Source: Gammaproteobacteria bacterium
GTDB taxonomy: Bacteria; Pseudomonadota; Gammaproteobacteria; Pseudomonadales; Halieaceae
Length of the DNA stretch: 5,213 nucleotides
Assembly: GCA_018222695.1 (NCBI GenBank)
Contig: JAAEZV010000134.1
Span: 1 to 5,213, forward strand
Direction of reading: 5' to 3'
The translations under genes were made by a program, and so were the position numbers. The notes beneath the pieces were generated by a model, which was not told where the DNA came from, made no database searches, and was given only the letters and a program-made list of their open reading frames with translations. Shown here in pieces: positions 1-5,213 of this stretch. Numbering within the stretch: the stretch's first letter is position 1; every line of letters begins with the position of its first letter.

Positions 1-1
1 T

Positions 2-301
2 GGCGACTACTTCAGCGCCGTGCTGAAAGGTGTTGTCGGCGATGTCGAAGCCCTTGAGGCGCTGTTCACACCCGCCCTTGATCGCAAGCTTGACGAGCTC
101 GATCCGATCGAGAGAAATCTGTTGCGCCTGGGTACCTTTGAACTGAGAGACCGCATCGATGTGCCATACAAAGTTGTCATCAATGAAGCGGTCGCCCTGG
201 CAAAAAAGTTTGGCGCCACAGATTCCCATCGATACATCAATGGCGTGCTAGACAAGATCGCCAGAGATCTGCGAGCCGTGGAGCACGCGCAAGAGAGCTG
301 A
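2..301 (+). CDS. nusB: Transcription antitermination factor NusB, C-terminal part (5' end outside window)
   Basis: NusB is a small all-helical cytoplasmic RNA-binding protein. With NusE (S10) it binds boxA RNA and supports antitermination, mainly in rRNA operons. Reading from base 2, the frame is open for 99 codons and begins GDYFSAVLKG, so the gene enters from beyond the left edge. The family is about 140 residues, so roughly the first 40 are missing. The GTG at 20-22 is an internal valine, not a start. Family hallmarks are clear: an IERNLLRLGTFEL helix, DVPYKVVINEAVALAKKFG, then DSHRYINGVLDKIAR, all matching the C-terminal half of E. coli NusB closely. The TGA stop (299-301) overlaps the thiL ATG by one base (TGATG), which suggests translational coupling in a rib-nusB-thiL-pgpA type operon. 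Nothing looks degraded. The identification is secure; only the N-terminus is unseen. Confidence 0.97.
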   Translation, partial: GDYFSAVLKGVVGDVEALEALFTPALDRKLDELDPIERNLLRLGTFELRDRIDVPYKVVINEAVALAKKFGATDSHRYINGVLDKIARDLRAVEHAQES

Positions 302-1224
302 TGTCAGATAGCGAATTCGATTTGATTCAGGATTTTTTTGCCGGATTGGATCAAGGCTCATCAGTTCGCTTGGGTATCGGTGACGACGCCGCCGCGCTCG
401 GATTGCCCGACGGGCATCTCCTTCACGTCTCTACCGATACGACTGTTGAGGGCGTGCATTTTTTGGCCACGCTCTCGCCCACCGATGTGGCTTACCGAAG
501 TGTGATGGCTGCTATCAGCGATTTGGCGGCCATGGGTGCGTCCCCCGAGGCCTTGTTGCTCTCTCTCACGCTTCCGGAGGGAGATCGGGTCTGGCTGGAG
601 GGCTTCTCTCGAGGGCTCGCTGATGCCTGCAGGGTGATCGGGGCGCCGCTGGTGGGGGGCGATACGACGCGAGGACCGCTGAGCCTGACAGTCACCGTGC
701 TCGGCTCCACCCCGGCGGACAGCTATTTGACGCGCTCTGGCGCGCTCCCCGGTGATCGACTCTGTGTCAGTGGCACCCTGGGTGATGCGGCGGCGGGCCT
801 TGCAGTGATCAGCGGAAGGCTTGTAGTCGATGAGTCAGCAGCGGAATTTTTGGCGACACGATATACCAGACCCTCGACTCGTCTGGCGCTGGGGGAAACT
901 CTTCGGGGCTGTGCAACCGCCTGCATCGATATCTCCGACGGGCTCTTGGCAGATGCCTCTCATGTGGCCACAGCGAGTGATGTCGGGCTCGAAATTGACA
1001 GCGCACTGCTGCCGCTGTCGGAGGCGATGAGATCATCGGTGGATCCCGGTCAGAGTCTGGATTGGGCGCTGGCCGGCGGCGATGACTACGAATTGCTATT
1101 CACGCTACCGCGCAAAATACCCCTGCCGGACGGCTGCACGGAAATGGGTCGAGTTGTCGCGGGAAGCGGGATAAGCTGTGATCGAACCCCAGAGCGCATC
1201 GGCTATGACCACTTCCGCCGCTGA
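301..1224 (+). CDS. thiL: Thiamine-monophosphate kinase ThiL
   Basis: ThiL phosphorylates thiamine monophosphate with ATP to give thiamine pyrophosphate, the last step of cofactor synthesis, in the cytoplasm. The 307-residue product is slightly shorter than E. coli ThiL (about 325). It shows the PurM/AIR-synthase-like fold in order: N-terminal GIGDDAA (25-31), STDTTVEGVHF (44-54), SDLAAMGA (73-80) and GGDTTRG (119-125), whose acidic residues bind Mg2+ and nucleotide. The C-terminal domain carries IDISDGL (209-215), GGDDYELLF (259-267) and the terminal GYDHF (301-305). All expected motifs are intact. The ATG at 301 overlaps the nusB stop and is preceded by a purine-rich AAGAGAG (291-297), so the start is well supported. 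The 3' end overlaps pgpA. The TPP product is the cofactor of Dxs, encoded on the opposite strand in this window; that link is biochemical and not evidence of shared regulation. Confidence 0.97.
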   Translation: MSDSEFDLIQDFFAGLDQGSSVRLGIGDDAAALGLPDGHLLHVSTDTTVEGVHFLATLSPTDVAYRSVMAAISDLAAMGASPEALLLSLTLPEGDRVWLEGFSRGLADACRVIGAPLVGGDTTRGPLSLTVTVLGSTPADSYLTRSGALPGDRLCVSGTLGDAAAGLAVISGRLVVDESAAEFLATRYTRPSTRLALGETLRGCATACIDISDGLLADASHVATASDVGLEIDSALLPLSEAMRSSVDPGQSLDWALAGGDDYELLFTLPRKIPLPDGCTEMGRVVAGSGISCDRTPERIGYDHFRR

Positions 1225-1729
1225 TCACGACGATCCCACCAAGGCAACGATTACCGATGTGGCGACACTGATCGCGGCTGGTGCCGGTGCCGGGCTGTCA
1301 CCGGTGGCACCCGGGACGGCAGGCAGCATTGTCGCTACGGCATTATTGGCCTTTTTGTTGGACATGCCGCCGATCTGGCACTGGTGGGGGTGGTTCGGAC
1401 TCACTGCTTTGGCGGTGTGGTCATCCAAGCGTGCAGGCGCTGCTTGGGGTGTGATCGATCACCCTGCGATCGTGATCGATGAATTTGCAGGGCTATGGTT
1501 GGCGGCGCTTATCCCCATGAGTGTTTTGACTTTTGATTTGCCCAGCATGCCGTTACTGATTGGGTCGCTACTGCTGTTCCGGCTGTTCGATATTGTTAAA
1601 CCGTGGCCGGTCAGTGCCTTGGAGCGCGGGGTTCCAGGCGCATGGGGCGTGGTGCTGGATGATGTGGCTGCGGGAGCAATGGCTGGCGGGTGTATGACCG
1701 CGGCACTGATGGCGATTGCGGTCGGCTAG
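1205..1729 (+). CDS. pgpA: Phosphatidylglycerophosphatase A
   Basis: PgpA is an inner-membrane phosphatase that dephosphorylates phosphatidylglycerophosphate to phosphatidylglycerol. The 174-residue product compares with 172 in E. coli. Motifs in order are GAGLSPVAPGTAGS (28-41), DHPAIVIDEFAGLW (85-98, with the acidic pair of the active region), FRLFDIVKPWP (125-135) and GVVLDDVAAG (148-157). Hydrophobic stretches at about 36-52, 58-72, 95-110, 114-129 and 154-173 fit a small polytopic membrane protein. I chose the ATG at 1205, which lies inside the GGCTATGAC coding the end of thiL (20-base overlap), because it gives the usual family length. A GTG at 1178 would add nine residues, and a GCGGGA stretch sits a few bases upstream of it, so it cannot be excluded. 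This appears to be the last gene of the plus-strand operon. Family assignment is secure; the start is less so. Confidence 0.95.
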   Translation: MTTSAADHDDPTKATITDVATLIAAGAGAGLSPVAPGTAGSIVATALLAFLLDMPPIWHWWGWFGLTALAVWSSKRAGAAWGVIDHPAIVIDEFAGLWLAALIPMSVLTFDLPSMPLLIGSLLLFRLFDIVKPWPVSALERGVPGAWGVVLDDVAAGAMAGGCMTAALMAIAVG

Positions 1730-1749
1730 CTAGGGCCCGCCCGAATTGG

Positions 1750-1771
1750 GGCAGCGCGTGCGCGCCGTGCC
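1750..1771. terminator. Possible GC-rich hairpin between convergent operons
   Basis: GGCA-GCGC (1750-1757) can pair with GCGC-(CG)-TGCC (1762-1771) around a GTGC loop, giving an eight-pair stem with a two-base bulge. It sits 20 bases after the pgpA stop, in the 117-bp gap where the two operons converge. No run of T follows on either strand, so it is not a canonical intrinsic terminator. It could be a weak bidirectional terminator, an RNA-stabilising stem, or chance in GC-rich DNA. Confidence 0.25.
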
Positions 1772-1790
1772 GCATCGGGTTCATCGTGTT

Positions 1791-1833
1791 GCCGCTTGAG
1801 CAATGAGTTGATTGGCCACTTTTTGGAAGCGGC
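1791..1833. repeat. Inverted repeat GCCGCTT / AAGCGGC in the convergent gap
   Basis: GCCGCTT at 1791-1797 is exactly complementary to AAGCGGC at 1827-1833, separated by 29 bases that include a TTTTT run (1820-1824). It lies just downstream of ispA and after pgpA. The loop is long and the T run is inside it rather than after the stem, so a terminator role is doubtful. I record it as structure of unknown meaning in non-coding DNA. Confidence 0.3.
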
Positions 1834-1846
1834 CCGCACTACGCGA

Positions 1847-2677
1847 TTAAGTGTCCCGGTGAACCATTTTGCGGGCCAGCTTTCGTAGTGGCTCAGCGGT
1901 GTCTCCAAACTCAGCCAACGCGTCGAGTGCCTCATTGAGCAGCGCGTCGGCCTCCTGTTTTGCACCCTCCAAGCCCAGCGTGCTGACATAGGTGGATTTT
2001 TCTGCGCGCTCGTCCTTGCCGGCTGTTTTACCCAGTGAGGCGCTATCGCCCGTGACGTCGAGGACATCGTCAGTGACTTGAAAGGCAAGCCCGATCGCTT
2101 TGGCAAATCGCACCAGCGCCTCGCGCTGCGAGCGGGTCGCGCCGCCGCAGATGGCGCCGACCTCCGCCGACGCTGAGATGAGCGCACCGGTTTTAAGGCT
2201 GTGTATGTCCCTGAGAGCGTTAACAGAGACGGCTTGATGTTCGGCAGCCAGATCGAGTGCCTGACCGCCCACCATGCCATGAAAGCCGACGGCTTTGGTG
2301 ACGACCCCGATCATGTCGAGTCGTTGCTCTGCGCTCAAAGCTTCTATTTCAGTGAGCCGCTGAAAGGCGGCGGCTTGCAGGCCATCGCCGGCAAGAATGG
2401 CGGTCGCCTCGTCGAAGGCGCAGTGCAAGGTGGGTTGACCCCGCCGGAGGTCATCATCGTCCATCGCCGGGAGATCATCGTGCACAAGTGAGTAGGTGTG
2501 GAGTAGTTCGATCGCCTCGCCTGCCATGACGGCGGCGGGGACGCTTCCCCCCGCGACCAGCTCGGCGCTGGCGACGGTTAATCGGCTGCGTAGCTGTTTA
2601 CCGGGGTGCTGCGCGAGATAGTCGAGCGCTTCGGCAAGTTTCGGATCAGGGCAGCTCAGCCAGGCGAAGGGTTCCAT
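1847..2677 (-). CDS. ispA: Short-chain polyprenyl diphosphate synthase, probably farnesyl diphosphate synthase
   Basis: IspA condenses dimethylallyl diphosphate with two isopentenyl diphosphates to make farnesyl diphosphate, precursor of quinones and undecaprenyl carrier, in the cytoplasm. The 276-residue product has the first aspartate-rich motif HDDLPAMDDDDLRRG (66-80), GGQALDL (137-143), HSLKTGALI (159-167) and the second aspartate-rich motif FQVTDDVLD (199-207), then EKSTY (226-230). The two-residue PA insertion in the first motif and the Tyr five residues before it (Y62) match bacterial farnesyl synthases and argue for a C15 product. Two things are odd. The protein is about 20 residues shorter than E. 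coli IspA (299), mostly at the N-terminus. The usual GGKRLRP is PGKQLRSR (25-32), keeping the Lys and Arg. The chosen ATG (2677-2675) lies 7 bases after xseB, with a weak GAG six bases upstream. An in-frame ATG at 2707 would add MRRQTKPESV and overlap xseB by 23 bases. It is likely co-transcribed with dxs and xseB. Confidence 0.94.
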   Translation of the reverse strand: MEPFAWLSCPDPKLAEALDYLAQHPGKQLRSRLTVASAELVAGGSVPAAVMAGEAIELLHTYSLVHDDLPAMDDDDLRRGQPTLHCAFDEATAILAGDGLQAAAFQRLTEIEALSAEQRLDMIGVVTKAVGFHGMVGGQALDLAAEHQAVSVNALRDIHSLKTGALISASAEVGAICGGATRSQREALVRFAKAIGLAFQVTDDVLDVTGDSASLGKTAGKDERAEKSTYVSTLGLEGAKQEADALLNEALDALAEFGDTAEPLRKLARKMVHRDT

Positions 2678-2684
2678 AACAGAC

Positions 2685-2930
2685 TCAGGCTTCGTCTGAC
2701 GCCTCATCCTCTTCCAGCAGCGATCCGTCCGCGGCCACCTGCGCGACGCGTTGCTCCGCAGACTCAAGAATTTTTTGAATGCTGCCGCTCAGCTTGACGC
2801 CCTTTTCGTACAGCACCAGCGCTGCTTCCAGTTCGATTTCCGGGTCTTCCAGTTGCTCAACCAGTTCACTCAGCTCAGTCATTTGCTCAGTGATGCTGGG
2901 TGATGCTGCCGCTTTACTCGATTTGGCCAC
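2685..2930 (-). CDS. xseB: Exodeoxyribonuclease VII small subunit
   Basis: XseB forms coiled-coil small subunits that assemble with XseA into exonuclease VII, which degrades single-stranded DNA from both ends to short oligonucleotides. The 81-residue product matches the usual length of about 80. The family core runs from about residue 17 to 66, with LVEQLEDPEIELEAALVLYE forming the first helix, YEKGVKL (41-47), and AEQRV (58-62) in the second helix. The tail LLEEDEASDEA is acidic and variable, as is common. The start is GTG (2930-2928); an AAGG about ten bases upstream is the likely ribosome-binding site and lies in a small hairpin. No other start fits the family length, since the ATG at residue 17 would cut into the core. 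It sits between dxs (27-base gap) and ispA (7-base gap). The large subunit gene xseA is not in the window. Confidence 0.95.
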   Translation of the reverse strand: MAKSSKAAASPSITEQMTELSELVEQLEDPEIELEAALVLYEKGVKLSGSIQKILESAEQRVAQVAADGSLLEEDEASDEA

Positions 2931-2939
2931 GGTTCAGTG

Positions 2940-2957
2940 CCTTACAGGGGTAAGAGG
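2940..2957 (-). promoter_or_regulatory. Small hairpin over the xseB ribosome-binding site
   Basis: On the transcript strand, CUUAC (2954-2950) can pair with GUAAG (2945-2941) around a CCCU loop, with a further C-G pair possible across a one-base bulge. The 3' arm contains the UAAGG that is the best ribosome-binding site for the xseB GTG. The dxs stop codon (2960-2958) lies only three bases before the stem, so a ribosome finishing dxs would unfold it. The pairing is visible in the sequence; a coupling role is inference. Confidence 0.3.
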
Positions 2958-4877
2958 TTATAGGGCTTGTTGGTTGGTTGTGACCGGCGCCGTGCTTTGT
3001 GCCACCGCGATGATGCTGTCGGCGGTGAGCCCCGCCAGCCGCCGACATTCACCTTGCCCGGCATGTGCGATAAAGGCGTCGGGAATGCCGATATGGCGCA
3101 CTTGGCAAATAACGCCTGCGTTGGCGAGGAACTCGGCGACGCCGCTCCCCGCACCACCAGCGACGGCGTTTTCCTCCAAAGTGATCAGCAGATCATGCTG
3201 TTCAACCAAAGAAAGAATCATTGCCTCATCCAGAGGTTTCACCCAGCGCATGTCGACCACCGTTGCGCCCAATGTTTCGGCGGCGGTCAGCGCTTGATCC
3301 AGCAGTACGCCGAAATTCAGGATGGCGATGCCGGTCCCTTTTCTCACCAGCTCGGCTTTGCCGATCTCCATCGTGGGGAGTCCAGCCTCGATCGTGGCGC
3401 CAGTGCCTTCCCCGCGCGGGTAGCGGACCGCCGAGGGTCCGTCATGGAGCCACGCACTCTGCAACATTTGCCGGCACTGATTTTCATCGCTGGGTGCACC
3501 AACGACCATATTGGGAATGCAGCGCAAATAAGACAGGTCGAAGGTGCCATGATGCGTGGGCCCGTCCTGACCCACGAGGCCCGCCCGATCAATGGCCAGG
3601 GTGACGTCGAGGCCCTGCAGGGCCACATCGTGTATCAGCTGATCGTAGCCGCGCTGCAAAAAGGTGGAGTAAATGGCGAGCACAGGCTTGAGTCCATCGC
3701 AGGCCATACCCGCAGCCAGGGTCACCGAGTGTTGCTCGGCGATCGCTACATCATAAAAGCGCTCGGGAAACGCCTTGGCATACTGCACCATGCCTGATCC
3801 CTCACACATGGCGGGGGTAATGCCCACCACCCGGTCATCTTGAGCCGCGAGGTCGCAGAGCCACTGTCCGAACACGTCCTGATATTTGGGAGCCTTGGGT
3901 TTGGCTGGCACCGCCGACTTTGCAGGTTTGGCCGGTTCCAGTTTATTGATCGCGTGGTAGCCGATGGGGTCGCGCTCCGCCGGGGCAAAACCCTTTCCTT
4001 TAATGGTACGAATGTGAAGGAATTGAGGGCCTTTGAGATCAGCCATGACCTTGAGCGTGTTCACCAGCTGCGGCAGGTCATGACCATCTAGTGGCCCAAT
4101 ATAGTGCCAGCCCAGCTCTTCGAACATGGTGCCCGGTGCCACCATGCCCTTCATATGTTCTTCCGTCTTTTTAGCCAGATCCCAGGCGCCGCGAACATGC
4201 CCAAGGATCTTTTTGGAGCCCTCCCGCAGTGCGGTGTAGGTCTTGCTGGCCCAGATCTTGGCGAAATAGGTTGCCAACCCGCCGGTGTTGTGGCCAATCG
4301 ACATTTGGTTGTCATTCAGGATGACCAGCATGTTTGGGCGTTCATGGCCCGCGTGAGCCAGCGCCTCAAAAGCCATGCCGCCAGTGATCGCGCCGTCTCC
4401 AATGACGGCAACGACCTTGCGGTCGATACCCTGTTTCTGTGCCGCCAGGGCCATACCCATCGCCGCGGAGATGCTGGTCGAAGAGTGGCCCACGCCGAAG
4501 GTGTCGAAGGGGCTCTCGGCGCGCTTGGGAAATCCGGATAGGCCCTCGAGCTGTCGCATGCTGTGCATGCGATCGCGCCGTCCGGTCAGAATTTTGTGGG
4601 GGTAGGTTTGGTGCCCGACATCCCACACGATGCGATCGTGGGGGGTATTGAAAACATGGTGCAGCGCCACCGTCAGTTCGACGACACCCAGCCCGGCACC
4701 AAAATGCCCCCCGGTGCCTGCTACAGAGTAGAGCAGGTCGTGTCGAAGCTCTTCGGCCAACTGCACCAGTTCGTGACTTTGCAGCTGTGAGAGTGCGTCG
4801 AGATCAGTCGATACGCCATCGAGTAGTGGCGTGTGGGGTCTGGTTGTCGGCAACTCTTCAATCATGCCAACGATCAT
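2958..4877 (-). CDS. dxs: 1-deoxy-D-xylulose-5-phosphate synthase
   Basis: Dxs condenses pyruvate and glyceraldehyde 3-phosphate, with loss of CO2, to 1-deoxy-D-xylulose 5-phosphate. This is the entry step of the MEP isoprenoid pathway and also feeds thiamine and pyridoxal synthesis. It is a cytoplasmic TPP- and Mg-dependent transketolase-like dimer. The 639-residue product compares with 620 in E. coli. Visible features are the GGHF histidine (H58), the TPP/Mg motif from GDGAITGG (160-167) to NDN (188-190), the catalytic Glu of AIAEQH (E381), [11 protein letters not shown] (403-413), [15 protein letters not shown] (430-444), RYPRG (485-489), [11 protein letters not shown] (541-551) and [12 protein letters not shown] (568-579). 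All three domains are intact. A Lys/Ala/Pro-rich linker (316-330) joins the first two. The first ATG (4877-4875) is used here; an ATG at 4865-4863 would remove four residues and neither has an ideal ribosome-binding site. It follows hslR by 32 bases and precedes xseB by 27. Confidence 0.98.
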   Translation of the reverse strand: MIVGMIEELPTTRPHTPLLDGVSTDLDALSQLQSHELVQLAEELRHDLLYSVAGTGGHFGAGLGVVELTVALHHVFNTPHDRIVWDVGHQTYPHKILTGRRDRMHSMRQLEGLSGFPKRAESPFDTFGVGHSSTSISAAMGMALAAQKQGIDRKVVAVIGDGAITGGMAFEALAHAGHERPNMLVILNDNQMSIGHNTGGLATYFAKIWASKTYTALREGSKKILGHVRGAWDLAKKTEEHMKGMVAPGTMFEELGWHYIGPLDGHDLPQLVNTLKVMADLKGPQFLHIRTIKGKGFAPAERDPIGYHAINKLEPAKPAKSAVPAKPKAPKYQDVFGQWLCDLAAQDDRVVGITPAMCEGSGMVQYAKAFPERFYDVAIAEQHSVTLAAGMACDGLKPVLAIYSTFLQRGYDQLIHDVALQGLDVTLAIDRAGLVGQDGPTHHGTFDLSYLRCIPNMVVGAPSDENQCRQMLQSAWLHDGPSAVRYPRGEGTGATIEAGLPTMEIGKAELVRKGTGIAILNFGVLLDQALTAAETLGATVVDMRWVKPLDEAMILSLVEQHDLLITLEENAVAGGAGSGVAEFLANAGVICQVRHIGIPDAFIAHAGQGECRRLAGLTADSIIAVAQSTAPVTTNQQAL

Positions 4878-4893
4878 ACCCCAAGTTTTGTTT

Positions 4894-4903
4894 TCGGCGC
4901 CGA
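4894..4903. repeat. Perfect 10-bp palindrome TCGGCGCCGA between hslR and dxs
   Basis: TCGGCGCCGA is its own reverse complement and lies in the 32-base gap between the hslR stop and the dxs start, 17 bases upstream of the dxs ATG. As a palindrome with no spacer it would form only a three-pair hairpin with a four-base loop, so it is a poor terminator. It could be a protein-binding site or chance. There is no second copy in the gap and no recognisable promoter elements around it. Confidence 0.25.
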
Positions 4904-4909
4904 CTTAAA

Positions 4910-5213
4910 TCAGCTGGGGTCGAACTGCTTTCTCAAGCGTTCCAATGCTTTGCGTTCATGTTTACCCGGGCGCTGTGAGGGCCTTGCCAGCGTACCTGCA
5001 GCTTTGCGCGCCTGTGCGGCGCGGGTGCGTCTCTCGACGCTCGCCTCGGTTTCTTGGTAAAGGGTTTGGGCGATCGGCGCCGCCCGCCGTTGCTCGCTAG
5101 TCGCGATGACTGTGACCTCGCGCTCATCCCAACCTTGGCGGATGCGCAAGATGTCCCCCGGGGCCACTTCTCGCGACACTTTCACCTTTTGTCCGGCGAG
5201 CTGGACCTTGCCC
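4910..5213 (-). CDS. hslR: Ribosome-associated heat shock protein Hsp15 (S4 domain), C-terminal part
   Basis: Hsp15 binds free 50S subunits that carry a nascent chain and helps recycle stalled, dissociated ribosomes after heat stress. The frame is open to the right edge, so the start lies outside the window; 100 codons are present of about 130 in E. coli HslR. The visible part opens with GKVQLAGQKVK, the end of the S4 RNA-binding domain. It continues with RIRQGWDEREVTVIATSEQR, which matches the LRQGNDERTVIVKAITEQRR stretch of the E. coli protein. Next come LYQETEASVERR (matching LYEETAESVEKR) and a basic tail with RPGKHERKALERLRKQF. The GTG at 5185-5183 is an internal valine in the S4 domain, not a start. 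The TGA stop lies 32 bases before dxs on the same strand, so the two may be co-transcribed. Family identity is strong; heat regulation cannot be judged without the upstream region. Confidence 0.95.
   Translation of the reverse strand, partial: GKVQLAGQKVKVSREVAPGDILRIRQGWDEREVTVIATSEQRRAAPIAQTLYQETEASVERRTRAAQARKAAGTLARPSQRPGKHERKALERLRKQFDPS

Noticed and set aside
20..22. GTG as a possible nusB start
   Set aside because: The frame is open upstream to the window edge and reads GDYFSA, which fits NusB sequence, and starting here would remove the N-terminal RNA-binding half of the protein.
1726..2280. Open frame of 184 codons on the minus strand covering the convergent gap
   Set aside because: Most of it overlaps ispA in another frame, and its product is Arg/Ser/Pro-rich without motifs. 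Extension into the gap is explained by few stop codons in GC-rich sequence.
2678..2767. Upstream extension of the ispA frame to position 2767
   Set aside because: The added residues are Arg-rich, match no IspA N-terminus and lie fully within xseB, whose frame is well supported. Only the nearer ATG at 2707 remains a minor alternative.
2891..2908. Direct repeat TGATGCTG, twice in tandem
   Set aside because: It lies in the coding sequence of the variable xseB N-terminus and is only two short copies, so it is more likely chance or minor slippage than a functional repeat.
2967..3797. Open frame of 276 codons on the plus strand, antisense to dxs
   Set aside because: It lies wholly inside the intact dxs gene on the other strand. 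Its translation shows no recognisable family and has the Cys/His/Arg-rich look of a shadow frame in GC-rich DNA.
4873..4878. TATGAT on the minus strand just upstream of dxs as a -10 element
   Set aside because: The position 17 bases further upstream reads GGCGCC, which is no match to a -35 box, and there is no extended -10. The hexamer also overlaps the first dxs ATG.

Overview
The window looks like an ordinary core-genome segment of a gammaproteobacterium, with GC in the upper fifties to about sixty percent by eye. All seven proteins align best, as I remember the families, with gammaproteobacterial relatives. The neighbourhood (nusB-thiL-pgpA beside dxs, ispA and xseB) is also found, in a different internal arrangement, in Pseudomonas and E. 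coli relatives. I cannot name the genus. Only short gaps are left between genes. I see no mobile element, CRISPR array, tRNA, rRNA or integrase.

Left part, plus strand (1-1729): three tightly packed genes. These are the C-terminal 99 codons of nusB (antitermination factor, cut by the window edge), thiL (thiamine-monophosphate kinase, whose ATG overlaps the nusB stop by one base) and pgpA (phosphatidylglycerophosphatase A, whose start lies inside the 3' end of thiL). This looks like the tail of the common rib-nusB-thiL-pgpA operon. It ends in a 117-bp convergent gap (1730-1846) with inverted repeats but no clear U-tract terminator.

Right part, minus strand (5213 down to 1847): in transcription order, the C-terminal 100 codons of hslR (S4-type ribosome-associated heat shock protein, 5' end outside the window), dxs (1-deoxy-D-xylulose-5-phosphate synthase), xseB (exonuclease VII small subunit) and ispA (short-chain prenyl diphosphate synthase, probably farnesyl diphosphate synthase). 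Gaps are 32, 27 and 7 bases, which suggests one transcript. Dxs makes the first intermediate of the MEP pathway and IspA condenses its C5 products into C15, so the cluster joins the entry and a main branch point of isoprenoid synthesis.

I found no evidence of a new biological system. The points worth a second look are modest. The order dxs-xseB-ispA differs from the familiar xseB-ispA-dxs. IspA lacks about 17 N-terminal residues and has an altered first substrate-binding motif. A small hairpin covers the likely ribosome-binding site of the GTG-started xseB and could couple it to dxs translation. Dxs carries a Lys/Ala/Pro-rich linker between its first two domains.
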